NCBI RefSeq assembly: GCF_000283155.1
Contig: NW_004454207.1
Span: 15,890,783 to 15,954,782 of the forward strand
Length of the DNA: 64,000 bases
Direction: 5' to 3'
Source: Ceratotherium simum simum
Lineage: Eukaryota; Chordata; Mammalia; Perissodactyla; Rhinocerotidae
Shown here piece after piece: positions 38,966 through 49,393 of this stretch. Position numbers and translations under genes: made by a program. Position 1 is the first letter of the stretch, and each line of letters starts with the position of its first letter. The notes under the pieces are model-generated. The model was not told the DNA's origin. It did not search any database and saw nothing but the letters and a program-made list of their open reading frames with translations.

Positions 38966-39655
38966 AGCAGACCGCCAAGAAGCCCCGGTTGCCAGAGCGT
39001 GGGAAGGCTGGTGAATGCAAAGGCTTCCGGAACCCTAGTGGGTGGGCACGCGCGTGATCGGAAGAGCTCCCCGGGGCACCAGCTCAAAGGACGGAAGCGG
39101 CAGGAAAGACCCCCGGGTCAGTAGCGCGAGATCCGTACCGTGGCTGGAAGGTCGCGAGATCCGCGCCACGGCTGGAAGGTCACGAGATCGACACCACGGC
39201 TAGAAGGTCCTTTTGTTTCCACAGCATTCCAGCAGGTAAATGGCAGGAAGGGCCTGGGTTCCACAGCGGGCGAGCTTGGTGGTGGCCTGAAGGACCCCCT
39301 AGGTCCTCACCACATGGGTCATACGGTGACTGAAAGGGCAGCGAGGTCCGGAGCTCAAGGGTGGGTGGTGACTGGATAGGACCCCAGGGCATCAGTGTGT
39401 GGCACGGATGGTTGCTGATAGTGCCCTAGGTTCCATACCTCGAGGGCAGGTCGGTGACTGGAAGGAACCCCGGGCATCAGCGCGCAGGAAGGATGGTGGA
39501 CGAAAGGAAAAGCCTTTGGTTCCCCAGAACACGGGCAGGCCAGTGGCTGGTAGCCAGAAGTGCCCTAGTGTCCCAGGGTAGGGTGCAAGGTGACTCGAAG
39601 GGCCCTCGTTTTCCCAGCAAACAGGCAAACTGGTGACTGGAAAGTCCTGTCCAGG
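38966..39655 (+). repeat. Minisatellite cluster, monomer about 42 bp
   Basis: About 16 diverged direct repeats. A shared anchor 'ggtgactggaagg' (variants ggcctgaagg, gactgaaagg, gacgaaagg) ends at 39293, 39337, 39380, 39421, 39465 and 39507, giving spacings of 44, 43, 41, 44 and 42 bp. After an irregular 53-bp unit, further anchors fall at about 39560, 39601 and 39643. Between anchors lies a 'ccc.gg..cccag.....gggcagg' stretch. The same monomer in the same orientation builds the large array from 55,760. Several units here are CpG-rich, unlike the large array. Confidence 0.85.
39126..39209 (+). repeat. Three exact-length 28-bp tandem units
   Basis: Units at 39126-39153, 39154-39181 and 39182-39209 each run from 'gcgagatc' (acgagatc in the third) to 'ggctggaaggtc' (third: ggctagaaggtc). 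They are close to identical and CpG-rich. They share the end of the 42-bp monomer and look like a 14-bp-shortened form that duplicated separately and more recently. Confidence 0.9.
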
Positions 39656-39670
39656 AAAAAAAAAAAAAAA
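39656..39670 (+). repeat. A15 tract between minisatellite and LTR
   Basis: Fifteen consecutive A residues directly after the last monomer (ctgtccagg) and directly before the antisense LTR. On the plus strand it could be the poly(A) end of a retrotransposed minisatellite transcript. In the LTR sense it is a T-run just after the expected cleavage site, as seen in many U5 regions. Confidence 0.9.
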
Positions 39671-39698
39671 GCATGTCTGGAAATTAGTCAGGAATGAA

Positions 39699-39704
39699 TT
39701 TATT
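39699..39704 (-). promoter_or_regulatory. LTR polyadenylation signal AATAAA
   Basis: The plus strand reads tttatt, that is AATAAA on the minus strand (context actcaataaattcatt), about 100 bases after the TATA box. It is the R-region polyadenylation signal of the antisense LTR. Confidence 0.75.
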
Positions 39705-39800
39705 GAGTGACTACTGCAGTAGAGGGAGAGGGACTGTTGCACTAGGGAGATGTTTAGAGCCAAAGCCAGAAACAATTTAGGGCAGGGGTGGGTGAGGGAA

Positions 39801-39811
39801 GTTTTTATATG
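39801..39811 (-). promoter_or_regulatory. LTR TATA box
   Basis: The minus strand reads gcatataaaaacttccc. The spacing to the AATAAA is typical of a short R region. Whether it is active is unknown. Confidence 0.65.
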
Positions 39812-40050
39812 CAAGACCATGGGATAGGTGGCTATGGAAGGAGAATGCTAAAAACTGCTAGCGGGAGGGCTTGCAACTTAACTTTATCAAATATTGCAAT
39901 AAGGGCAAGATTGAGGCAGGAAATGTTTATTTGTGCTTAAGCTCCTGAGTCAGAAAGGTTTAAGCCTAAGATGAGCAAACCAGTTATAGTGCAGGAAGTT
40001 CACACAAAATTTAGGGCCAGCTGTCCTGGTCAAGCCAGTCTAAAGCTATG

Positions 40051-40700
40051 TCAAGCACAAAGCTGATCAATCTTGTCAGTCCCTTCTCTTGAACTCTGTC
40101 TGTTCAAAACAGTCTCAGTGATACTGTCCTTGAACAACTGAGCCATAAGGGGAATCTGAAGTAGGGGATGGCTAAGTAAATTCATCTTCAGGGTCGGTGT
40201 TTTCTCCGTGTTGTTTTCCCTGGAGGACCAGTTGAGCCATCTGTTGGACCAGCTGGCCGAGGTCAGTTGTTTTAGGGTCCTACAGATCAGGCATCTGCAA
40301 AGAGCAATGCCCCAAATGCAAAAGATAAATATTATTATAAAGTAAAGAACCAGGAGTTGAACCCTAAGGGTATCCAGTCCAGCGAATTTCAAGAAGTCAG
40401 TGGATGAAAATCTTTCGATTATGCAGCACTGCTCATTGAGTTTTTGATGGTCTTGGTGATGTTGTTGACAGTCTTTGTTACCTCTCTCATAAGGGCATGC
40501 ATTGCTTGAGCATTTCACGAGACTTCCTTAGTGACCCAGACACTTGTCCGGGAAGAAATAGGCCCATACATAGTCCGCTGCGGTGATGAATCCTTCAAGG
40601 TATATATCCAGTTGGTCAGGCTTGAGCTCAACAGTGCTCCTTCAGATCCTGGAGAAAGGGCCAGCTATGAGGCCATCTAGAGTCCCTATAAGGATCTGGT
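40051..40700 (-). pseudogene. Endogenous retroviral env remnant (transmembrane end), broken
   Basis: Upstream of the LTR in its sense, a minus-strand frame at 40518-40051 (155 codons) contains a strongly hydrophobic stretch at about residues 53-75 followed by a cysteine/arginine-rich turn and a polar tail. This is the layout of the membrane anchor and cytoplasmic tail of a retroviral envelope protein. The residues before the anchor look like an envelope ectodomain mainly in a different frame, so at least one frameshift is present. The surface subunit is not identifiable, and a LINE-1 begins near 40,925. The env type (class I-like) is inferred only from layout. It cannot produce a functional envelope. 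Confidence 0.6.
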
Positions 40701-40924
40701 ACTCAGGTTTTAGTTCTTTGTGATGCCAAGGTAAGAATTAAGGAGAAAAATTGGAAATGATAGTTTGGACGGATGTAGCCAGACACTAAAAGAAACTGGA
40801 GAAATGAAAAATTTGGTACAGGTTGACAATTTGGGCAAGGTAATTCCCAATTGCTGTTTAAAGACAATGAACAGGACCAGAATCTGATAACCCAGAAGGA
40901 TGTACTATAGTTTTTATTGAAACA

Positions 40925-41866
40925 TAATTTAAAATTTTTTTTACAAATCTCAATTTATTTATTCTTTCAGTTTTATTGAGACATAACCGACATACAGCAC
41001 TGTATAAGTTTAAGGTATACAGCATAATGACTTGATTTACATATCTTGTGAAATGATTACCACAATGAATTTAGTTAACATCCATCATCTCATATAGATA
41101 CAAAAAAAAAAGAAAAAAATGTTTTCTTCCTTGTGATGAGAACTTTTAGTATCTACTCTTAGAAACTTTCAAATATACCATACAACAGTGTTAACTATAG
41201 TCATCGCGTTGTACAGTACATCCCCAGAACTTACTTATCTTATAACTGGAAGTTTGTACCTTTTGACCACCTTCCTCCAATTCCCTCACCCCTGGCCCTG
41301 CCTTTGGTAACCTCAAATCTGATCTATTTTTCTACGAGATCATTCAGTATTTGTCTTTCTCCTTCTGACTTATTTCGCTGAGCATAATGCCCTCAAGGTC
41401 CATCTATGTTGTTGCAAATGGCAGGATTTCCTTCCTTTTTATGGCTGAATAGAATTCCATTTTGTGTTACACTTTCTTTGTGCATTTATCTGTCAAAGGA
41501 CACAGGTTGTTTCCATGTCTTGGCTATTGTAAATAATGCTGCAATGAACATGGGGGCGCAGATATCTCTTCGACATAGTGATCTCATTTCCTTCAGATAT
41601 ATACCCGGAAGTGGAATTGCTGGATCACATCGTAGTTCTATTTTTAATTTTTTGAGGAACCTCCGTACTGTTTTCCATTGTGGCTGTACCAATTTACGAT
41701 TCCACCAACAGTATACAAGGGTTTGCTTTTCTCCACATCCTTGCTAGCGTTTGTTATCTCCTGTCTTTTTGATGATAGCCATTCTAACAGGTGTGAGGTG
41801 ATAGCTCATTGTGGTTTTTATTTGCATTTCCCTGAAGATTAGTGATGTTGAGCACCTTTTCAAAAC
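40925..41866 (-). mobile_element. LINE-1 3' end, antisense, 5'-truncated
   Basis: The plus strand begins with reversed 3' UTR (cagttttattgagacataac, cagcataatgacttgattta) and continues into the reversed ORF2 C-terminus (cttggctattgtaaataatg, gctgcaatgaacatggg, ggaacctccgtactgttttc, cctgaagattagtgatgttg). The sense frame at 41692-41486 reads [20 protein letters not shown] and [16 protein letters not shown], the ORF2 C-terminal signature. It stops at 41,866-41,877, where an ERE follows. Confidence 0.93.
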
Positions 41867-41877
41867 ATAATTTTTTG

Positions 41878-42189
41878 GGGGGCCGGCCCTGTGGCTTAGC
41901 GGTTAAGTGCACGCGCTCCACTACTGGCGGCCCGGGTTCAGATCCCGGAGGCGCACCGAGGCACCACTTCTCCGGCCATGCTGCGGCCGCGTCCCACATA
42001 CAGCAACTAGAAGGATGTGAAACTATGACATACAACTATCCACTGGGGCTTTGGGGGAAAAAAAAAGAAGAGGAGGATTGGCAATAAATGTTAGCTCAGA
42101 GCCGGTCTTCCTTAGCAAAAAAAAAAAAAAAAGAGGAGGATTAGCATGGATGTTAGCTCAGGGCTGATCTTCCTCACAAAAAAAACATA
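41878..42189 (+). mobile_element. ERE SINE (type A with full tail)
   Basis: A forward element: head ggggccggccctgtggctta, A box, B-box region (gggttcagatcccgg), body (ggccatgctgcggccgcgtc), actggggctttgggggaaaa, then two tail blocks (aagaggaggattggcaataa; aggaggattagcatggatgt) separated by an A-run of about 16, and a final A-run. Flanks 'aaaacataatttttt' and 'aaaacatatttttttt' suggest a target-site duplication blurred by homopolymers. It is the clearest copy showing the full body-plus-tail order. Confidence 0.93.
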
Positions 42190-45183
42190 TTTTTTTTGTA
42201 CAGTCACCCCTGTCCCCTTTTGAGCAACAATAATTTCAAAGAAATATTATTCTGGATCACAAAATAATACTAGTCTCATTAGAGTTGGCCTGATTATTTA
42301 CATAGATGCAGCAAGAATGATTTTCTATATAAGCCTTTTTAAGTTTGCTTTGCTGGAAGTTTTCACAAGGAATCTCAGACTGGAATTTTAAAAGCCTCTT
42401 GAGGCTAGGAAGCCAAGCCAAGGATTTGCCATCACATTTTTTCTGCAGTACCTATAGATTTGGGTGAATCCCTCTTTTCCTGAGGTCACCAAAATATCCC
42501 AAGATTCCTTGGCCTGCCAGGAAGTGATTTTCCTTACTTACTTGTAAGGCTAGAAACCTAGTAAGCGAGGTATCAGGCCGGTTTTCCCAAGAGGGCTTGG
42601 TAAGCATTCGCTCCATCAAGTCAACCTTAGCTCCTTAAAAGTGTCTAATTGTATCTCATTAAATGAATTTTATTCTCAAATATGACATTCCAGATAAAGC
42701 CTTGGTTGCATAACCAATTTTCCAATTACATTCTGTTAACAAGGAGGATGGACTTATTGAATCTATGCAAATAACTATATTGCCACAAAAGTAAGAATAT
42801 TCAATAAGAGTTTCTGAATTATAGAGGGATCAGGCAGGGAGAGAAAGATAAATGTTTCATTTCTTTTTACAAAAGCATAGTCTACTAAATTGTTATGAGT
42901 TAGAGATAGCTTACATGTAGAAAATAGAACATTAAAGTACCAGCAATATTCTGAACAAAACCTATAATCATCTTTCATCAGTTCATTCAGTCCTATGTAA
43001 TTAATTCTTGTTCCACTTGATTTTGGGTTACCAGTCTCATGAACCCATCTGTTTTTCCACTAGAGTTCTGGAAATCCTGACTCTGGCCCCTGGTATTGTT
43101 TCAAAGTTGTTTTAAGTGATACCATCAGAAGCCTGTGCCCAAGAATACCCAGCTGGCATAGTCCTTTTCCAAGGGTCTCTGAGACAGTCCTTTGTTGAAG
43201 ACAAGCATTCTGGCCTGTGGCTGATGGCAAGTGCTTTCAGGGGAGCATGAGAGTAAAACAAAAACTATGTGTACATGACAAAAGACATAAAACGGCTGTG
43301 GTTAACTTATTACTGATAATTTTCAAAATGAAAGATCTAATGACAGTTCATTATAGAAATAATGTGATTAGCCAGGAAATTTGGTTGTTTTGTGGCATGC
43401 AAAATACAAGTCAATCCCCAAAAGTTTTAGACAAGTTATCTATAAACATAACAATTAGCCCTATTTTCAAAGAGTGGATATCTAATTTATAAAAATGGAT
43501 GAACATAATATTTCAAGTTAAAAAATCTTCAGATATAACTTAATAATCCTGAGATATAATATACCATGAATACATCAAGCATTGTAAATGTATCAAAATA
43601 TATCATATACCAAATGTAAAAGGTACCAAAAATATATCAAGAATATCAAGTCTGGAGTAGGCCCTAAACATCTGGATATTAATAAAACTCCATAGGTAAG
43701 TGATTGAATTCACAATTGAAAACCACTAGCCACAATTGAAAAACCTAGAACATACTGGATTCAATTTTAAGAAGTAAAATTGTGACCAAGTTAACGTTTT
43801 AACAAGTAGCTGAAATTATCACTAATAACATTATACTCTTGTTGTCTAATATCAAGAAAAACAGTGCCAGGAGTCTGATAAATGGAAACATTGATGGTAG
43901 CAAGGGCATTGATAGATCTCTAGAAACTTCATATAATTTCTTAAATATTTATATTGATAACATTTTACCCATACATATTTAACCTAGAGAGGGCCAAGTG
44001 TCTCTTCTGATTTGACAACGCTTCCCATGTAACTCAAAACATATCAAATAAGCCTAATTATTTCTAGCAACTCTCTTTTTGAAAGGTGAAAGAACAAATC
44101 CTTTGTGATTTTCCAGGGGCCTTCTGGGAAATGCAAAGATAGTTTTAGGGGCAAAAGATAACATTTAGGATTCGGTTCGAAGAAGATAAAATGTCAAAAT
44201 TTGTCAGGAAGTTTGAACACTTAATTAAATGGGATCATGGGTCAGTGAAAAACAATACTTGGCTACCTATTTAATCCAAGTGACAATGAAAGATTTTAAA
44301 AGGAAATATTGGAAGTAACATGATTGTAAAAAAACCTTAGGTCTGTTAAAAGTGAGAACACTTTATTTTCTTAAATAATCAAGGACATGGTAAAGTCAAC
44401 ATAAGGCACAGGAAATTATTCTAAGGCATAGCCTATTTGCCTTCAAAGCAGATTACCAGAAAAAAAAAGAAAAACCTTTTACAACCTCTTTACTAAGAGC
44501 AGACCAATATGATCTAAGACGATTATGTCAGTCATTTTAACAGAAAAACAAATTCTAGTTTTGCATCAGTATAATATTTGATACTAAAGCTCTTTTAAAA
44601 ATCTTATAAATAAATTTTTCAACCTTAGCTAGCTTGGACCACAACATTCCCTGCCCATGAACCTTTTACAATTTTTTATATCCTTTCCTGTTTTGTCTTA
44701 CCCTTTTTCTTTTTCGTTCTGTAACAAGCAGTTCTTTTACTTGAGGATAAAGCTATTCTCTTTTCCTTAATAAAAAACATATTCTGCATACCTTGCATAC
44801 AAAATATCTATTATAAGTGTTAACAATTGGTAACTTCTATTATACACAGAAAACTTGGAAATGGATAATTGTGAACTGTCTGTCATACACTAGCATTTTA
44901 TTGCAGACTAGCAAAGCTTACAGATACATATCTCACAACTTTTTATAGTTATATAAAGGATATAGTACTATATCCTCATGGTACAATTTCTCAAATTGGA
45001 AAAAAATTAACTTGTTCATTAATAAATCTAAATATATATACCCATAAAATTATGCCCAGTAATTCATATTTAAGTAATTTATCTCATTCATAATGATCTA
45101 GGTATTTAATGAATATCTATTAATTAACATAATTTAGCATAAGTCTAAGGTTTTCAGTTACCTAAAGATCTTTGAAACTATCT
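42190..45183. other. Unassigned AT-rich DNA, possibly old retroviral interior
   Basis: About 3 kb without a recognisable gene. It contains no ERE and no LINE-1 that I can see, although both neighbours are retroelements. Phrases such as ccaggggccttctgggaaat and 'gcagattaccag' give an impression of degraded retroviral interior linked to the antisense LTR/env at 39.7-40.9 kb, but no conserved protein motif supports this. Frames are short. Confidence 0.35.
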
Positions 45184-45568
45184 TTTTTAAAAACAGCTTT
45201 ATTGAGTTATAATTCACATACCATACAACTCATCTCCTTAAGTGCACAATTCATTGGTTTTTGATATAGTACATTATTAATTTTAAAAAATTATGATAAA
45301 ATTAACAAAATTTTCCTTTTAACCATTTTTAAATGTACATTTCAGTCGCATTAAGTACACTTCACAATATTGTGCAGCCATCCCCACCATCCATTTCCAG
45401 AACTTTTTCATCGTCTCAAATAAAAACTCTGTACCTATTAAACAATAACCCCCCATTCCCCTCTCCTTCCAGCCCCTGGTAACCTCTATTGTGCTTTCTG
45501 TCTCTGTGAATTTATCTATTGCAGGTACCTCATATAAGTGGAATCATACAATATGTGTCCTTTTGTGT

Positions 45569-45892
45569 CTAGTTTATTTCACTCAGCACAATGTTTTCAA
45601 GATTCATCCATGTTGTGGCATGTATCAGAACTTCATTCCTTGTTAAGGCTGAATGATATTTCATTATATTTATATACCATATTTTGTTTATCTGTTGATC
45701 TGTTGATGAACACTTGGGTTGTTTCCACCTTTTGGCTATTGTGAATAATACTGCCAACAACACTGGCATACAAGTACCTGTTTGAGTACCTGCTTTCAAT
45801 TCCTTTGGGTATACACCTTGGAGTGGATTTACGGGGATATATGTTAATTCTATGTGTAGTTTTTTTTGAGGTATCTCCAAACTGTTTTCCAT
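45569..45892 (-). pseudogene. L1a ORF2 C-terminal fragment
   Basis: The minus strand encodes ENSLEIPQKKLHIELTYIPV, KRWKQPKCSSTDQQINKIWY and TTWMNLENIVLSEIN, the diagnostic C-terminal end of LINE-1 ORF2. It is separated from the reverse-transcriptase fragment by stops and shifts, so the element is dead. Confidence 0.9.
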
Positions 45893-47634
45893 AGCGACTA
45901 CATCATTTTACATTCTTACCAGCAATGTATGAGGGTTCCAATTTCTCCACATAGTCTCCAACACTTATTTTCTGTTTTTTTTTTGTTGTTGTTGTTGTTA
46001 TAGCCCTCTTGGTGGGTGTGAAGTGGTATATCATTATGGTTTTGATTTGCATTTCCCTAGGGACTAATTATGTTACACGTCTTTTCATGTGCTTATTGGC
46101 CATTTGTATATCTTTGGAGAAATGTCTAGTTGAGTTCTTTACCCATTTTTTAATTGGGTTGTATTTTTGTTGTGGAGTTCTAGATGTTCTTTATATATTC
46201 TAGATATTAAACCTTATCTGATATATGATTTCCAAATATTTTCTTCCATTCTGTAGGTTGTCTTTTCACCTTCTTGATAATGTACTTTGATGCACCAAAA
46301 TTTTTAATTTTTATGAAGTCCACTATCTATTTTTTTTCTTTTATTGTTTATGCTTTTGGTGTCGTATATAAGAATCCATTGCCAAATCCAAGGTCATGAA
46401 AATTTACTCCTGTTTTCTTCTGAGTTTTATGGTTTTAGCATTTATATTTAAGTTGTTGCTCCATTTTGAGTTAATTTGTGTATGTGATGAGAAGTAGGAG
46501 TCCGACTTCATTCTTTTTAACGTGGAAATCCAGTCCTGCTAGTCACCATCTGTTGAAGAGACTATTCTTTCCCCATCGAATGGACTTGCCACCCTTGTCA
46601 AAAAGCGATTGACCATATATGTGTGGGCTTATTTTTGAGCTCTTAATTCTATTCCATTGGTCAGTATTTCTATCCTTATGCCAGTACCACACTGTTTTGA
46701 TTACCATAGCTTTGTAGTAAGTTTTGAAATTGGGAAGTATGAGTCCTACAACTTTATCTTTCTCAAGATTGTTTTGGTTATCTGGAGTTGCTTGGGTTCC
46801 ATATGAATTTGAGATTTGGCTTTTTCACTTCTGCCAAAAAATACTGTTGGAGTATTGATGGGGATTGCATTGAATCTGTAGATTGCTTTGGGTAGTATTG
46901 ACATTTTGACAATATTAAGTCTTCCTATCCATAAGCATGGGATATCTTTCCATTTATTTAGGTTGTCCTTAATTTTTTTTCAGAAATGTTTTATATTTTC
47001 CAGTGTATAATTCTTTTACCTCCTTGGTTAAATTGATTCCCAGGTATTTTATTCTTTTAGATGCTATTATAAATGAAATTGCTTTCTTAATTTCCTCTTC
47101 TGATTTTTCATTCATGGTGTATAGAAATATAAGTGAATTTTGTGTGTTGATATTGTACCCTGCAACTTTGCTGAATTTTTTTATTAACTATAATAGTTTT
47201 CTTGTAGATTCTTTAGAATTTTCTATATATGGGATCTTGTCATCTATGAATAGAGATAATTTTACTTCTTCATTTCCAATTTGGATGTCTTTTATTTATT
47301 TTTCTTGTCTAATTTCTCTGGCTAGAAATTCTAGTACAATGTTAAATAGCAGAGGTGAAAGTCAGGATCCCTGTCTTTTTCTTGATTATAGGAGGAAAGT
47401 TTTCAGTCTTTCACCATTGAGTCTTACGTTAGCTGTGGGTTTTTCATACATGCTTTTTATCATGTTGAGGAAGTTCCCTTCTATTCCTAGTTTTCTGAGA
47501 GTTCTTATCATGAAAGGGTGTCAGACTTTTTCAAATACCTTTTCAGTGTCAAATGAGATGATCATGTATTTTCTCCCCTTGGTTCTATTAGTGTGATGTA
47601 TTATGTTGATTGATTTTCTTATGTTGAACCACCT

Positions 47635-48090
47635 TTACATTCCTGGGTTAAATACCACTTCATCATGGTGTATAATCCTTTTAATGTGCTGTTGTATTTG
47701 CTTTGCTAGTATTTTGTTGAAGTTTTTCGCATCTGTATTCATAAGGGATATTGATCTATAATTTACTTTTCTTGTGATGCTTTTATTTGACTTTGGTATC
47801 AAGGTAATGACAGCTTCAAAGAATGAGTTAGGAGGTGTTCCCTCTTCTATTTTTTGGAAAAGTTTGAGTAAGATTGGTGTTAAATCTTTAAATCCTTGGT
47901 GGTATTCACTGGTGAAGCCATCTGGTCCTGGACTTCGCTTTGTTGGGAGATTTTTGATTACTGACTCAATCTCTTTATGTGTTATAAGTCTGTCAAGATT
48001 TCTATCTTTTTCTTGAGTCAATTTAGACAACTTATGTGTTTCTAGGAATTTGTGCATTTTTAATAGGCTATTTAATTTATTGGCATACAA
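47635..48090 (-). pseudogene. L1a ORF2 reverse-transcriptase fragment
   Basis: A 151-codon minus-strand frame matches the N-terminal part of the LINE-1 reverse transcriptase: [48 protein letters not shown] and [20 protein letters not shown]. Conserved blocks are intact in order, but the enzyme is truncated on both sides. A 197-codon frame on the opposite strand (47003-47596) is only its antisense shadow region. Confidence 0.93.
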
Positions 48091-48998
48091 TTATTCATAG
48101 TATTCTATTATAACCCATTTTTTTCTTCAGAGGTCATTACTAATGTTTCCATTTTCTTTTCTGATTTTAGTTCTTTGCATCTTATCTCCTTTTTCTTTGT
48201 CAGTCTAGCTAAAGGATTGTCAATTTTGCTAATCTTTTTAAAGAATCAACTTTTGGTTTCATTGATTCTCTCTATTGTTTTTCTAGTCTCTATTCATTTA
48301 TTTCCACTTCTTCCTTCTGCTAGCCTTTGTTTTAGTTTGTTTTTCTTTTTCTAATTCCTCAAGGTGTAAAGTTAGGTTTTTATTTCTTATTTCTTCTTTG
48401 ATAAATTATTACTTTATTTTTAGAGCAGGTTTAGATTTACAGATAAATTGAGCAGAAAGCACAGAGTGTTCTCATATACCCCTTCTCCCCCTACCCCTGC
48501 ATGCGGTTTCCCCTATTATTAACATCTTGCCTTAGTGTTGTACAATTGTTATCACTGATGAATCAGTATTGATATATTATTATTAACTAAAGTCCATAAT
48601 TTACATTAGGGTTCACTCTTGGTGTTGTACATTATATGACATTTCACAAATATATAATGCCGTGTATCCAACATTACAGTATCATACAGAATAGTTTCAC
48701 TGCCCTAAAAAGGTGCCCCTTTCCTCTACCTATTCATCCCTCCCTCCCTTCCACTGAACTTCTGGCAACCACTAATCTTTTCACTGTCTCCATATTTTTG
48801 CCTTTTTAAGAATGTCATAGTTGGTATCATATAGTATATAGCCTTCTTTCTCTTAGTAATATGCATTTAAGGTTCATCCATGTCTTTTCAGGACTTGATA
48901 ACATTTATTTTTATTGCAAAATAAAATTCCATTGTATGGATGTACCACAGTTTGTTATTCATTCATCTATTAAAGGACATTTTGGTTGTTTTCAAGTT

Positions 48999-49226
48999 TT
49001 AGCAATTGTGAATAAATCTGCTCAATATTTGTGTGTAAGTTTTTTGTGGATGTAAGTTTTCAACATATCTGAGTAAATACCAAGGAGTGCAATTGCTGGA
49101 TTGTATGGTAAGAGTATGTTTAGTTTTGTAGGAAACTGCCAAACTGACTTCCAAAGTGACTGTATCATTTTGCACTCCTACCAGCAATGAATGAGAGTTC
49201 CTGTTGCTTTGCATCCTCCCCAGCAT
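48999..49226 (-). pseudogene. L1b ORF2 C-terminal fragment
   Basis: A 75-codon minus-strand frame that corresponds to the part of ORF2 around 'NCTPWYLL.Y', a diverged form of the LINE-1 'IPLLGIY' region, followed by the YTQ/LSRFIHNC tail. Broken by stops on both sides. Confidence 0.65.
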
Positions 49227-49393
49227 TTGGTGATGTCAATGTTTTGGATTTTAGACATCGTAATAAGTGTGTCATTGTATCTTGTTTGAATTTGCAATTT
49301 CATAATGACATATGATGGTGAGCATATTTCATATGTTTATTAGCCATATGTATATCTTCTTTGGTGAAGTGTCTATTTATATCTTTTACCTAT

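Larger units (their letters stand above)
39671..40080 (-). mobile_element. Endogenous retroviral 3' LTR, antisense
   Basis: On the minus strand, a purine-rich tract at 40096-40081 (agagaaggg core) precedes a sequence beginning near 40080 that has a TATA box (catataaaaac, about 39811-39801) and, about 100 bases on, an AATAAA (39704-39699). This is the order U3-R-U5 of a retroviral LTR, lying just downstream of an env remnant. The exact 3' end is unclear because the T15 run and the minisatellite follow at once; I cannot exclude that these belong to U5. Confidence 0.72.
45184..48400 (-). mobile_element. Outer LINE-1 (L1a), 3' part, antisense
   Basis: The plus strand opens with reversed 3' UTR of an old LINE-1 (aaaacagctttattgagtta, tataattcacataccataca) and continues through reversed ORF2 C-terminus (45.57-45.89 kb) into the reverse transcriptase domain (47.6-48.1 kb). 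It ends near 48,400, and the next ORF2 portion (gcatttacagctctaaaaat) resumes at about 54,320. L1a was therefore split by insertion of another LINE-1. Confidence 0.9.

Noticed and set aside
38433..38966. A 177-codon plus-strand frame in the GC-rich segment
   Set aside because: It overlaps minus-strand frames with better amino-acid diversity, and GC-rich DNA yields long frames easily. I report the segment as a finding but not this frame as a gene.
47003..47596. The longest open frame in the window (197 codons, plus strand)
   Set aside because: It lies on the antisense strand of a LINE-1 ORF2. Its composition follows from reversed ORF2 codons, and the sense strand carries the real homology.
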